64,000 bases of DNA from Clostridiales bacterium UBA1770 (GCA_002315325.1 DCGU01000090.1:32688-96687), one strand, 5' to 3'. Positions 53,618 through 63,339 are shown, numbered from the stretch's first letter. Notes: a model not told the origin generated them from the sequence alone. A program made the numbers and translations.

Positions 53618-53654
53618 AATATCTCCTTCCGTACCTATGCAGCATGACCGATTT

Positions 53655-53675
53655 GCCGCGCGTTTTCGGCGCGGC
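53655..53675 (-). promoter_or_regulatory. GC-rich 5' UTR hairpin of the hydroxyacid dehydrogenase
   Basis: GCCGCGC pairs with GCGCGGC around a 7-base loop in the roughly 100-base leader. No T tract follows. Confidence 0.45.
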
Positions 53676-53722
53676 GGAAGAGAATCTCACACTGCATATT
53701 TCCGCATTTTATTTTCCCGTTT

Positions 53723-53751
53723 ATTATAATCCGGCCGTTTTTTTCTGTCAA
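53723..53751 (-). promoter_or_regulatory. Promoter of the hydroxyacid dehydrogenase gene
   Basis: Minus strand TTGACA (53746-53751), 17-base spacer, TATAAT (53723-53728), perfect consensus; divergent from iorA. Confidence 0.82.
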
Positions 53752-53790
53752 CGCAAAATCTTTCTTTCCAATCTATTTTTACCGAAATTC

Positions 53791-53819
53791 TTGCGTGAAA
53801 GAACGCTTTGTGTTATACT
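53791..53819 (+). promoter_or_regulatory. Promoter of the ior-acn-icd operon
   Basis: TTGCGT (53791-53796), 17-base spacer, TATACT (53814-53819), 43 bases before the iorA ATG. Confidence 0.6.
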
Positions 53820-53862
53820 ATTATTTATCGCTATTCATTAGACTTAAGAAAGGATATACACT

Positions 53863-55617
53863 ATGAAACAATTACTCATCGGTAATGAAGCGGTTGCCCG
53901 CGGTTTATACGACGCCGGCTGCCGTGTCATTTCCGCTTATCCCGGTACCCCTTCCACGGAAATCACGGAATGCATGTCCAAATTTGACGAAAAAGACGTG
54001 CACAGCGAATGGGCACCGAATGAAAAAGTCGCCCTGGAGGTCGCCTACGGCGCTTCCCTGGCCGGCGTACGTTCCGCCTGTGCCATGAAGCACGTCGGTT
54101 TGAACGTTGCAGCCGATCCGTTGTTCACGCTGTCCTATACCGGTGTCACCGGCGGTTTGGTATTATGCGTGGCAGATGACCCCGGCATGCATTCCTCACA
54201 GAACGAACAGGATTCCCGCAATCACGCCATTGCCTCCAAAGTCCCCATGCTGGAGCCGGCCGATTCCGCCGAATCCTACGCCTTTGCCAAAGCTGCCTTC
54301 GATCTGTCCGAACAGTTTGATACGCCGGTTCTTCTGCGCATGTGCACCCGTATTGCCCATTCTCAAAGCATCGTTGATTTGGGTGAACGTGTTGAGCACG
54401 CCACGATACCGTACGTAAAACAGCCGGCAAAATATATTATGATGCCTGCGTTCGCCAAGAAAAAGCACCCCATTGTGGAAGAAAGAACGCAAAAACTGAC
54501 GGCATTGGCAGAAAACTGCCCCTTCAACCGCGTTGAAGGCAACGGTACCGAGTTGGGTATCATTGCCACCGGTACCTGCTATCAGTACGTCCGTGAAGTT
54601 TTCGGCGACGATCCTTCCATTCGTATTATGAAACTCGGCATGGTCAATCCCCTGCCCGTCGACTCCCTGAAGGCATTTGCCGCAGGCGTCAAAAAGTTGG
54701 TCGTTGTGGAAGAACTGGACCCCATTATTGAAAAACACTGCCGTGCCATCGGCCTTAACGTACACGGCAAAGATATGTTCCCCATGGTCGGTGAATTCTC
54801 CCAGTCCATGGTGGCCGCTGCCTTCGGCAAACCTGCCAAGGACTATACCGGCGCACAGGACGAGATTCCCGTCCGCCCGCCCGTTATGTGTGCAGGATGC
54901 CCGCACCGCGGTTTGTTCTACACGCTTGCCAAAAATAAGGTCACCGTTCTCGGCGACATCGGCTGTTACACGCTGGGTGCACAGCAGCCTCTCGGTGCGG
55001 TAGACAGCGTTTTGTGCATGGGTGCTTCCGTTTCCGGTCTGCACGGCTTCAATAAAGCCAACGGCACGGTGCCGGCGAACAAGTCCGTTTGCGTCATCGG
55101 CGACAGCACGTTTATTCATTCCGGCATTACCGGACTGATTAACGTATCCTACAACGATTCCCCTTCTACGGTCATTATTCTTGACAACTCCATCACCGGC
55201 ATGACAGGCCATCAGCAGAACCCCACCACCGGTTACAATATTAAGGGTGACCCTGCTGCCAAAATTGATTTGGAAGCGCTTTGCCGCGCCGTCGGCATCA
55301 ACCGCGTTCGCGTCGTTGATCCCTATAATCTGGCAGAATGCGATAAGGCACTGAAAGAAGAACTGGCTGTCAACGAGCCGTCCGTGATTATTTCCCGCCG
55401 TCCCTGCGCCCTGCTGAAATACGTCAAGGCCAAGCCGGCACTCCGCGTTAATGAAGACAAGTGCAAAAACTGCCATGCTTGTATGAAGATCGGCTGTCCC
55501 GCCCTGCGCATCCGCGACGGTCACGTCAGCGTCGATGCCACGCTTTGCGTCGGATGCGGCGTCTGCAGCCAGTTGTGCGCCTTCAACGCCATTGAAACAC
55601 AGGAGGAAAACGCATGA
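53863..55617 (+). CDS. iorA: Indolepyruvate ferredoxin oxidoreductase, alpha subunit
   Basis: A 584-residue IorA. It oxidatively decarboxylates aryl-pyruvates to acyl-CoA with ferredoxin as acceptor, and can run in reverse. The N-terminal pyrimidine domain (SAYPGTPSTEI), the thiamine-diphosphate domain (GDSTFIHSGI with Asn/Ser downstream) and a C-terminal two-cluster ferredoxin domain (CKNCHACMKIGC and CVGCGVCSQLC) are complete; MCAGCPHRGLFY is typical. The stop overlaps iorB by 4 bases, so the subunits are coupled. Confidence 0.96.
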   Translation: MKQLLIGNEAVARGLYDAGCRVISAYPGTPSTEITECMSKFDEKDVHSEWAPNEKVALEVAYGASLAGVRSACAMKHVGLNVAADPLFTLSYTGVTGGLVLCVADDPGMHSSQNEQDSRNHAIASKVPMLEPADSAESYAFAKAAFDLSEQFDTPVLLRMCTRIAHSQSIVDLGERVEHATIPYVKQPAKYIMMPAFAKKKHPIVEERTQKLTALAENCPFNRVEGNGTELGIIATGTCYQYVREVFGDDPSIRIMKLGMVNPLPVDSLKAFAAGVKKLVVVEELDPIIEKHCRAIGLNVHGKDMFPMVGEFSQSMVAAAFGKPAKDYTGAQDEIPVRPPVMCAGCPHRGLFYTLAKNKVTVLGDIGCYTLGAQQPLGAVDSVLCMGASVSGLHGFNKANGTVPANKSVCVIGDSTFIHSGITGLINVSYNDSPSTVIILDNSITGMTGHQQNPTTGYNIKGDPAAKIDLEALCRAVGINRVRVVDPYNLAECDKALKEELAVNEPSVIISRRPCALLKYVKAKPALRVNEDKCKNCHACMKIGCPALRIRDGHVSVDATLCVGCGVCSQLCAFNAIETQEENA

Positions 55618-56192
55618 AAACCGTTAATTTAATGATTGTCGGTGTCGGCGGTCAGGGTTCGCTGTTGGCGAGCAAGGTACTGGGACACCTGTTGGTTGAA
55701 GAAGGTCACGAGGTGAAGGTATCCGAGGTGCACGGCATGAGCCAGCGCGGCGGTTCCGTTGTCACCTACGTCCGTTACGGCGATGCAGGCAAAGTCTTTT
55801 CCCCGATTGTAGAAAAAGGCGAGGCCGACTTTATCGTTTCCTTTGAAAAACTGGAAGCAGCCCGTTATGCCGAATGCTTGGCAAAAGACGGCCAGATTGT
55901 CGTCAACAACCAAGAAATTGACCCCATGCCCGTCATTACGGGCAACGCGCAGTATCCGCACGACGTGCTGGATCATCTGCGTGCCGCCGGCGTTAAAATC
56001 GATGCCATTGATGCCCTGTCCCTGGCAGCGCAGGCCGGTTCTTCCAAAGCCACGAACATCGTGCTGCTCGGCAGACTTGCCCACTATTTCTCCATCCCGA
56101 CAGAAAAATGGATGGATGCACTGGCAGCCTGCGTTGCCCCCAAGTTCCTGGAAATGAACAAAAAGGCGTTTATGCTGGGTTATAACGCCTGA
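55614..56192 (+). CDS. iorB: Indolepyruvate ferredoxin oxidoreductase, beta subunit
   Basis: A 192-residue gamma-type 2-oxoacid:acceptor oxidoreductase subunit. Family hallmarks are GVGGQGSLLASKVLG near the N-terminus and SEVHGMSQRGGSVVTYVRYG. Length matches IorB. It overlaps iorA by ATGA and is followed after 60 bases by the aconitase-family gene, with no terminator. Confidence 0.95.
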   Translation: MKTVNLMIVGVGGQGSLLASKVLGHLLVEEGHEVKVSEVHGMSQRGGSVVTYVRYGDAGKVFSPIVEKGEADFIVSFEKLEAARYAECLAKDGQIVVNNQEIDPMPVITGNAQYPHDVLDHLRAAGVKIDAIDALSLAAQAGSSKATNIVLLGRLAHYFSIPTEKWMDALAACVAPKFLEMNKKAFMLGYNA

Positions 56193-56252
56193 TTCCTGCA
56201 TTTTTTACATTTTCAATTTATTTATACTTTTCTTTGAAAGGCGGTCTATCGT

Positions 56253-58502
56253 ATGACCGGTATTACGTTAACCGACAAAAGCGTCATCATCAAAAACGGC
56301 GTTCCCGTTCCTGCAGCGTTGTCGGCAGAATCCAAAAATAAAACCATTGCCGATACTATTCTCCGTGCGCACAACGTACGGGAAGAAGAGGGGTATTATC
56401 ACGTTCGTTTCGATGCGATGATTTCCCACGATATCACCTACGTCGGCATCATTCAAACGGCGCGCGCCAGCGGCATGAAACAGTTTCCGCTGCCCTATGC
56501 CCTGACCAATTGTCATAACAGTCTGTGCGCCGTCGGCGGCACTATCAACGAAGACGACCACGCCTTCGGGTTGTCCGCCGCCAAAAAATACGGCGGCATC
56601 TACGTGCCCGCCAACCAAAGCGTCATTCATTCCTATGCCCGTGAAGCGCTGGCCGGCTGCGGCAAAATGATTCTCGGCTCCGACTCCCACACCCGCTACG
56701 GTGCGCTGGGCACCATGGGTGTCGGCGAAGGCGGTCCGGAACTGGTTAAACAACTGCTGCGCAGCACCTATGACGTGCCGCGCCCCGAGGTCGTTTTGGT
56801 ATGGCTGGAAGGTACGCCGCGCCGCGGCATCGGTCCGCATGACGTTGCCCTGGCGCTCGTCGGCGCAACCTTCGGCAACGAATTTGTTAAAAACCGCATT
56901 TTGGAATTTGCCGGTCCCGGCGTTGCCGATTTATCCGTTGATTTCCGCTGCGGCGTCGACGTGATGACGACCGAAAGCGCCTGCCTGTCCTCTATTTGGA
57001 CGACAGATGAAAAAACCAAGGCATACTATGAAACCATGAAGCGTCCGGGAGATTATCAAGCATTGACCGTTGCGGAAGGGGCCGGCTACGACCGTATGAT
57101 TACGATCCGTTTGGATGAAATCGAATCCATGATTGCCCTGCCGTTCCATCCCTCCAACGCTTTCACCATTCACGAATTCAACGAACGCGCCGCCGAGATT
57201 CTCGGTGCCGTAGAAGCCGACGCTAAGGACAAATATCCCAAAGCAGCCCCCGTATTGCTGAATAAAATCACGGATAAGGGTGTTATGGCCGAGCAAGGCG
57301 TCATCGCCGGTTGTGCCGGCGGCATTTATGAAAACGTGGAAGAAGCGGCTGCCGTACTGCATGCCGGCGGCGGACTGAACAATCCCGATTTCACGCTGTC
57401 CGTCTATCCGACCAGCGTTCCCGTCAGTATGGCATTGACGAAAAACGGCACGTCGGCCCAATTGCTGTCCGACGGTGCCGTGATTAAACCGTCCTTCTGC
57501 GGTCCCTGTTTCGGTGCCGGCGACGTGCCCTGCAACAATGGGCTGTCCCTGCGTCATACCACGCGCAATTTCCCCAATCGCGAAGGTTCCAAACCGGGCG
57601 AGGGACAGATTGCCTACGTTGCGCTGATGGATGCGCGCAGCATTGCGGCCACCGCGGCAAACGGCGGTATTATTACGGCCGCCACAGACGTCAACTATGC
57701 CTTTACACCGACCGAATACGAATACGACGATTCCGCTTATTCCAAACGCGTGTATAACGGCTACGGTCATCCGCAGCCCGAAACTGAGCTCGTGATGGGC
57801 CCCAATATTGCCGACTGGCCGCGCCAGTATCCGCTGGGTGACAACGTATTATTGAAACCCGCTGCTGTCCTGCACGACGCCGTAACGACCACCGACGAGC
57901 TGATTCCCTCGGGGGAAACGTCGAGCTACCGTTCCAACCCGCTGCGCCTGTCCGAATTTGCCCTCTCCCGCCGCGAGCCGCAGTACGTTGCCCGCGCCAA
58001 GGCGATTGCCGCCATGGAAAAAGAGAGACGCGAAAACAACGCGCCGACGGAAATCATGGAGGTTCTTGCCGTATTCGGCGAAGCCGACGAATTGGCGGTA
58101 ACGACGCAAATCGGTTCCTGTTTGTTTGCCGAAAAACCGGGCGACGGTTCGGCGCGCGAGCAGGCGGCCTCCTGCCAAAAAGTTCTCGGGGGACTGGGCA
58201 ATATATGTCACGCCTTTGCTACCAAGCGTTACCGTTCCAACTGTATCAACTGGGGTATTCTTCCCTTCACCATGGATGAAAAGGACGACTTCCCCTTCGG
58301 CATCGAAGACTGGATTTTCGTACCGAACGTCAAAGCACGCCTGCAGGACGGCGAAGAGACCTTCCCCGCCGAGGTACTGTGCGCCGACGGCAGCCGTCAC
58401 ACGTTGACGCTGTATATTAAGGGACTGTCGGATGACGAAAAAGAAATCCTATTGGACGGCTGTTTGATGAACTATTATGCTGCACACGCAGGAAAGGATT
58501 AA
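56253..58502 (+). CDS. Aconitase-family hydratase
   Basis: A 749-residue aconitase-superfamily protein, close in length to E. coli YbhJ and unlike the roughly 640-residue clostridial AcnA form. The iron-sulfur Cys pair is in SFCGPCFGAGD and a further Cys in IAGCAGG; GSDSHTRYGALGTMGVGEGG and RSNCINWG-type substrate loops are present. Placement 3 bases before an NADP-isocitrate dehydrogenase supports a citrate/isocitrate role, although the YbhJ-like group is not biochemically settled. AAAGG precedes the ATG. Confidence 0.87.
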   Translation: MTGITLTDKSVIIKNGVPVPAALSAESKNKTIADTILRAHNVREEEGYYHVRFDAMISHDITYVGIIQTARASGMKQFPLPYALTNCHNSLCAVGGTINEDDHAFGLSAAKKYGGIYVPANQSVIHSYAREALAGCGKMILGSDSHTRYGALGTMGVGEGGPELVKQLLRSTYDVPRPEVVLVWLEGTPRRGIGPHDVALALVGATFGNEFVKNRILEFAGPGVADLSVDFRCGVDVMTTESACLSSIWTTDEKTKAYYETMKRPGDYQALTVAEGAGYDRMITIRLDEIESMIALPFHPSNAFTIHEFNERAAEILGAVEADAKDKYPKAAPVLLNKITDKGVMAEQGVIAGCAGGIYENVEEAAAVLHAGGGLNNPDFTLSVYPTSVPVSMALTKNGTSAQLLSDGAVIKPSFCGPCFGAGDVPCNNGLSLRHTTRNFPNREGSKPGEGQIAYVALMDARSIAATAANGGIITAATDVNYAFTPTEYEYDDSAYSKRVYNGYGHPQPETELVMGPNIADWPRQYPLGDNVLLKPAAVLHDAVTTTDELIPSGETSSYRSNPLRLSEFALSRREPQYVARAKAIAAMEKERRENNAPTEIMEVLAVFGEADELAVTTQIGSCLFAEKPGDGSAREQAASCQKVLGGLGNICHAFATKRYRSNCINWGILPFTMDEKDDFPFGIEDWIFVPNVKARLQDGEETFPAEVLCADGSRHTLTLYIKGLSDDEKEILLDGCLMNYYAAHAGKD

Positions 58503-58505
58503 CCC

Positions 58506-59726
58506 ATGGCAAAACTAACCATGAAGACGCCGTTGGTCGAAATGGACGGCGACGAAATGACGCGCGTCATTTGGAAAATGATCAAAGACGAGCTTCTTCA
58601 TCCGTTTATTGACTTAAAAACGCAATATTATGATTTGGGACTGCCCGAACGCGAAAAGACCAAAGACAAAGTAACGATGGACGCGGCGCTGGCCAACAAA
58701 GAGCTCGGCGTCGGCGTCAAATGCGCCACCATCACGCCTAACCGGCAGCGCGTGGAAGAATACAATCTGAGCGAGATGTGGAAAAGCCCCAACGGCACCA
58801 TCCGCGCCGTTTTGGACGGTACGGTGTTCCGCGCCCCCATTTTGATTGACGCCGTTAAACCGGTCGTTCGCAATTGGGAAAAGCCGATTACCATCGCCCG
58901 CCATGCCTACGGCGACGTTTACCGCGCCACCGAATACCGGGTGCCCGGTGCCGGCAAAGCCGAACTGGTATTCACGGACGACAACGGCAAAGAAACTTTC
59001 CGCGAAACCGTATTTGATTTTAAAGGGGCCGGCGTACTGCAGAGCCAGTACAACAAGGATGATTCCATTCGTTCCTTTGCCCATTCCTGCTTTAAATACG
59101 CCCTTGCCACCGGTCAGGACTTATGGTTCTCCACGAAAGATACGATTTCCAAGCAGTATGACCAGACCTTCAAACTGATTTTTCAGGAATTGTACGACAC
59201 CGAATACAAAGCGCTGTTTGAGGCGGCCGGCATCACGTATTTCTACACTCTGATTGACGATGCCGTGGCGCGCGTTATCCGTTCGAACGGCGGCTTCATT
59301 TGGGCCTGCAAGAACTACGACGGCGACGTAATGTCCGATATGGTATCCACGGCGTTCGGTTCCCTTGCCATGATGACCTCGGTTTTGGTTTCCCCCAACG
59401 GCCAGTTTGAATACGAAGCAGCCCACGGCACGGTCACCAAGCATTATTACCGTTATTTACAGGGCGAGGAGACTTCCACCAACCCCATGGCAACCATTTA
59501 CGCTTGGAGCGGCGCTTTGCGCAAGAGAGGCGAATTTGACGGGCTGAATGACCTGTCCGCTTTTGCCGACGCACTGGAAGGCGCCTGCATCGATACGCTG
59601 AACAGCGGCGTAATGACGAAGGACTTGATATCCCTGGTCACCCCGGGAACGTCCGTGACGCCTGTCTGCACCCTGCCCTTTATCAAAGCCATCCGTACCA
59701 ATTTGGAAAAACGGCTGGCACAATAA
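58506..59726 (+). CDS. icd: NADP-dependent isocitrate dehydrogenase (homodimeric, eukaryote-like type)
   Basis: A 406-residue isocitrate dehydrogenase of the subfamily shared with mitochondrial IDH. It converts isocitrate to 2-oxoglutarate. The N-terminal VEMDGDEMTRVIW, the substrate loop SPNGTIR, the Mg-binding KNYDGDVMSDMVS and the NADP motif AAHGTVTKHY are present. It directly follows the aconitase gene (3 bases). Citrate synthase is not in the window; the likely use is glutamate precursor supply and NADPH. Confidence 0.95.
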   Translation: MAKLTMKTPLVEMDGDEMTRVIWKMIKDELLHPFIDLKTQYYDLGLPEREKTKDKVTMDAALANKELGVGVKCATITPNRQRVEEYNLSEMWKSPNGTIRAVLDGTVFRAPILIDAVKPVVRNWEKPITIARHAYGDVYRATEYRVPGAGKAELVFTDDNGKETFRETVFDFKGAGVLQSQYNKDDSIRSFAHSCFKYALATGQDLWFSTKDTISKQYDQTFKLIFQELYDTEYKALFEAAGITYFYTLIDDAVARVIRSNGGFIWACKNYDGDVMSDMVSTAFGSLAMMTSVLVSPNGQFEYEAAHGTVTKHYYRYLQGEETSTNPMATIYAWSGALRKRGEFDGLNDLSAFADALEGACIDTLNSGVMTKDLISLVTPGTSVTPVCTLPFIKAIRTNLEKRLAQ

Positions 59727-59734
59727 ACCCACAT

Positions 59735-59769
59735 AAAAACGCGGAGCGTTCACACGCCCCGCGTTTTTT
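59735..59769. terminator. Bidirectional terminator after icd
   Basis: AAAAACGCGG-GCG pairs with CGC-CCGCGTTTTT around a 6-base loop with one small bulge; A and T flanks serve both converging operons. Confidence 0.88.
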
Positions 59770-59795
59770 ATTTTATAATGACCCAAATAACGTAT

Positions 59796-61952
59796 TCAAT
59801 ACGCGTATTCATCAGTTCTGTAATACGTTTCATATAATTGCAGCAATACCTGCACCGTATCGGATGACAGCAGCACCGGGATAGACGAATAGTAACCGGC
59901 CTCCCCGTCGGGTATATTAACGTAACCGTCAAGAACGGCAAAGTATTTGTCTTGCCCATACGACGGCGAAGATAAATCTTTGACCGTCATTTTCAAAGCG
60001 TTGCATACGTCGGCAATATATACGTTACGGTCGTCGGGTTTGTATTTCGGACTTTGATCGATTCTGAGCTTTGCGCCGCCGCTGTACCAAGTTTCCTGCG
60101 TGTCGACGTTGGTAAAAACTTCCAAACCGGGAACCAGGAAACATAAACTGAAATACGCAGTATCATCATCAAACGTTTCTGCATTCATTTTCCCTAACGA
60201 ATCAACCCAAAGATTGCGTTCACTCGCATACAGTTCATTTACGGCATCCGCAATGGCCTGCCTCGTTTGCGGCATGTCGTTGCCGACGTAGTAGTGACTG
60301 GTATACAATTTCCCGTTATACGCACCGGTGACGGATATAAACAGCGCGTTATCCTCCGTATCGTCTTTCATATCATACGCCGTTTTCACGTTGATTTTCG
60401 CCTCATCGGACAAAGCGGCATATTCTTTTGCAAAGGCATTGTATACGGCTTTGTACTTATCGGACAATTGATACGTGTATCCGTATCTGCCCATCAGCAG
60501 ACTGCACGTCGACACTTCGTTTTCCGGCGGAATCATCACGTATTTTTCATGATACGCAGCGCTGTTGTTGACACGGTTCAAAAGGTCAAAGTATTCTTCC
60601 TGCGAGAGACCGATGCAGCGCCCCTGCTTTTTACCGTTCTTCAGCACGACGTCCAACGTGACGGAATACATTCCCTCGTCATTGTCGCCGCTCTTGATTG
60701 CATCGGCAGCCTGTGCCAGTTTATCGGCAACTAGCGCATTGACTTCGTCCGACTGCAGTGCGATTTTTTTCGTGATCAGCGACTCGTACGTCGGGTCCCA
60801 GCTCATATAGAAATTATCAAGAATGACGACTGCATCGACGTCCGTTTTGTTCGGAACGGAGGACAGCACGTACGCCTTTATACCAAGAATGCTGCCGACA
60901 AACACGATACATACAACCGCAACGGTCCACAACTTCGGGACGGCCTTCAGCATACGCTTCCAACTCTTTGTCGTGATCAGTTCGTACAACAGACATACGA
61001 GCAACATAAGGACAGTTAAAATAACGTCTGCGGATACGTCGAACTCCCGATCGGCACACCATTGACCGAGCATGGCGTTGGTCAAAAGCAATGCAAACGG
61101 CAAAACAAACAGGTTACGGAACAGGTGATGGAGACGGCGTCCCGGTGCGCTTTGCCCGGCCATTTCGCTCTTGCGGATATGGTAGAGCCATCCGCCGGCG
61201 GCGAGCAGCAGCACCGACACAACAAACGTATAAATCAGCATCGGCACGGCCGTGTAAAACTCGTCCACGCTGCTGTTAATCATACAGACGAACCATTTAT
61301 ACAAAACGGAAAATTCAGGACTTAAGAATTCACCGACGGACCCTGACAGTTTAAACATCCATACGGCGTATTCAAGCGACGTCGTATACAGCAGCCCGAC
61401 AATGCGAACGAGCGTCAGTATCAAAAGTGCCAGTGCCCAGTTGGTTACCGTCGTACCCGTCAGCATCATGGCCACCGTCATCACACCGGCGATGAACAAC
61501 GTCATCAACATATACGCCATCGGTACCAAATACAGGCAGGAAAGCGACAGAACCGCATGCGGGTCAAGAGCCCACATGAGTGCCGTTAACGCCGTGGAGG
61601 CCAAAATAATGCCCCACATCCACGTAAGTACCGCGGCCGTCAGCGAAAGATATACGCAAATACGCTTCTGCGGCAAAGCGTGATAAAAATCCGCTTCCGA
61701 ACGGTTGTTCAAAAAGCCGTACATATTGAAAATAAAGAGCGGTGCGGCAAAAAGAATAATCAGCATCGGTACCGAAAAGTTGACGACACCGATGGTCTTT
61801 CGAGAACCTTCCGCCAAAATATGGACCAGCGGAACGATGGCATTAATCACCAATACCAATATGGAAACGGCGATGCCGGTGACACGAATTTTCTTGAGTC
61901 CCTCACGATAGACAGCAAAACTGAAAACAGTGTTTTGACTTGTTTTTTTCAT
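59796..61952 (-). CDS. ABC-2 type exporter permease with DUF6449-like domain
   Basis: A 718-residue permease: about six membrane segments in the first 260 residues, two or more between 285 and 365 (FVLPFALLLTNAML, AVVCIVFVGSILGIKAYV), then a large extracytoplasmic domain (about 370-700) of the kind named DUF6449. It pairs with the ATPase upstream. ATG at 61952 follows GGGGGT by 7 bases; a GTG at 61961 is rejected. Related ytr-type loci respond to cell-wall antibiotics, which is an analogy only. Confidence 0.82.
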   Translation of the reverse strand: MKKTSQNTVFSFAVYREGLKKIRVTGIAVSILVLVINAIVPLVHILAEGSRKTIGVVNFSVPMLIILFAAPLFIFNMYGFLNNRSEADFYHALPQKRICVYLSLTAAVLTWMWGIILASTALTALMWALDPHAVLSLSCLYLVPMAYMLMTLFIAGVMTVAMMLTGTTVTNWALALLILTLVRIVGLLYTTSLEYAVWMFKLSGSVGEFLSPEFSVLYKWFVCMINSSVDEFYTAVPMLIYTFVVSVLLLAAGGWLYHIRKSEMAGQSAPGRRLHHLFRNLFVLPFALLLTNAMLGQWCADREFDVSADVILTVLMLLVCLLYELITTKSWKRMLKAVPKLWTVAVVCIVFVGSILGIKAYVLSSVPNKTDVDAVVILDNFYMSWDPTYESLITKKIALQSDEVNALVADKLAQAADAIKSGDNDEGMYSVTLDVVLKNGKKQGRCIGLSQEEYFDLLNRVNNSAAYHEKYVMIPPENEVSTCSLLMGRYGYTYQLSDKYKAVYNAFAKEYAALSDEAKINVKTAYDMKDDTEDNALFISVTGAYNGKLYTSHYYVGNDMPQTRQAIADAVNELYASERNLWVDSLGKMNAETFDDDTAYFSLCFLVPGLEVFTNVDTQETWYSGGAKLRIDQSPKYKPDDRNVYIADVCNALKMTVKDLSSPSYGQDKYFAVLDGYVNIPDGEAGYYSSIPVLLSSDTVQVLLQLYETYYRTDEYAY

Positions 61953-61965
61953 ATACGTCACCCCC

Positions 61966-62877
61966 TTACATTAAGACGTCTTTGAAAGCGTAGCCAAGCG
62001 CTTCCATTTCGTATATGAATACTTCTTCCAACGACAGCGGCAGAACGTCAATCAGCAACGGGTTCATGGCACGCAGCGTTGCCACCGTCTGCTCCCGCTC
62101 GCTGCGTGCGATAAACGTGTACACGGAGCCGAGCTGCGAGTAGGAAACCATCGTCACGCCGGCAGCCTCGAAATCGGCACGGGTATACGGTGTTTCACGC
62201 TCGAACGCCACCTGTACTTTATACAGGGCCGTCTTCAGGTTTTGAATATCGCTTTCAAACACGATGCCGCCCTTATGCAGCAGCGCCAACTGGTCGCAGG
62301 TATCTTCCAATTCCCGCAGCGAATGCGACGTGATAATCGTCGTGGTTTTATTTTCCATCACGTCGTTATAAATGACCTGTTTTACCAGGTTGCGCATAAC
62401 CGGATCAAGCCCGTCGAACGTTTCGTCAAAGAAAAGATATTTCGGTTTGCAGGACAGTGCCAAAATGGTGGCCGCCTGCCGTTTCATACCTTTGGAAAAC
62501 GTACGAATCGGTGCCGTTTCACTGAGTTTAAACGTGCCGAGCAAATTATGCAGCCGTTCGTCGCTGAAAGCCGGATAGGCCGCTTTATACAAAGAAGCCA
62601 TCTGTTTGATATTGCTGCCCGGCAAAAAATAGAGATCGTCCGGTACGTATACCATTTGGCTCTTTGCAGCAGGGTTATTGTACAGCGGCAGTTCATCATA
62701 CGTAATACTGCCTTCATCGGGGCGATACACGCCGCTGATCAAACGCAAAAACGTGGACTTACCTGCACCGTTACTGCCGACCAAACCATAGATACAGCCG
62801 TCCGGTATTTTACAGTTCAAATGATTCAATGCGACGAAATCGTCGAATTTTTTGGTTATATTTTGTGCGATAATCAT
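61966..62877 (-). CDS. ABC transporter ATPase
   Basis: A 303-residue ABC ATPase. Walker A GSNGAGKST, signature TFSKGMKRQ (S-K-G-M in place of SGGQ, common in YtrB-like exporters), Walker B YLFFDETFDGLD and the H-loop TSHSL are all present. The C-terminal extension (about 210-303) is of the type seen in DUF-containing exporters. The start overlaps the GntR stop (TAATG), and the permease follows after 13 bases. Confidence 0.93.
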   Translation of the reverse strand: MIIAQNITKKFDDFVALNHLNCKIPDGCIYGLVGSNGAGKSTFLRLISGVYRPDEGSITYDELPLYNNPAAKSQMVYVPDDLYFLPGSNIKQMASLYKAAYPAFSDERLHNLLGTFKLSETAPIRTFSKGMKRQAATILALSCKPKYLFFDETFDGLDPVMRNLVKQVIYNDVMENKTTTIITSHSLRELEDTCDQLALLHKGGIVFESDIQNLKTALYKVQVAFERETPYTRADFEAAGVTMVSYSQLGSVYTFIARSEREQTVATLRAMNPLLIDVLPLSLEEVFIYEMEALGYAFKDVLM

Positions 62878-63263
62878 TATTTTTCCTCCTCACTGTCCGC
62901 TGCAGCATATACGGTGCGAACCGTTTGCACAATCGCTTCCTCGGTAATGCCGGCCAGACGTAGTTTGATACACAAATCGTGTAAATCGGTCAGTGCACCG
63001 GCATGCCTTGCTCGCACAGCGGCAAGCGCTTCCGGCGCAATAAAATATCCCATACCGGGCGCCGACTGAATGATTTCACGGTGAATCAATTCGTTGAACG
63101 CCTTTTGAATGGTATTGGGGTTAATGCCGAGTCCCACGGACAGTTCGCGCAAAGACGGCAATCGGTCCCCGGTCTTTACGCTCCCGTTCAGCACGTCACT
63201 CTCAACGCTGCTGATAATCTGCTCGTAAATCGGTGTCCGAGAAAATATATCAATCAACCACAT
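62877..63263 (-). CDS. GntR family (YtrA-like) transcriptional repressor
   Basis: A 128-residue short GntR regulator. The N-terminal winged helix (YEQIISSVESDVLNG, DRLPSLRELSVGLGINPNTIQKAFNEL) is followed by a short helical dimerisation tail, as in the YtrA subfamily that controls ABC exporters. ATG at 63263 follows GGAGG by 13 bases; a longer in-frame start would overlap the operator. The stop overlaps the ATPase start. A palindrome at the promoter strongly suggests autoregulation of the operon. Confidence 0.92.
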   Translation of the reverse strand: MWLIDIFSRTPIYEQIISSVESDVLNGSVKTGDRLPSLRELSVGLGINPNTIQKAFNELIHREIIQSAPGMGYFIAPEALAAVRARHAGALTDLHDLCIKLRLAGITEEAIVQTVRTVYAAADSEEEK

Positions 63264-63281
63264 GAAAAAGAATCGCCTCCC

Positions 63282-63308
63282 AACTGTACTACCCGTAATA
63301 GTACAGTT
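63282..63308. promoter_or_regulatory. Operator of the GntR-ABC operon
   Basis: AACTGTACTA-CCCGTAA-TAGTACAGTT is a perfect 10-bp inverted repeat placed right after the -10 box, covering the start point. The TGTACTA half-site fits YtrA-type GntR operators. Confidence 0.78.
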
Positions 63309-63310
63309 AG

Positions 63311-63339
63311 AGTATACCACTTTGTTCCCTGCCTGTCAA
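63311..63339 (-). promoter_or_regulatory. Promoter of the GntR-ABC operon
   Basis: Minus strand TTGACA (63334-63339), 17-base spacer, TATACT (63311-63316). Confidence 0.82.

Noticed and set aside
54196..55524. A 442-codon frame antisense to iorA
   Set aside because: iorA is unambiguous with all motifs; the antisense frame has no recognisable domain and reflects base bias.
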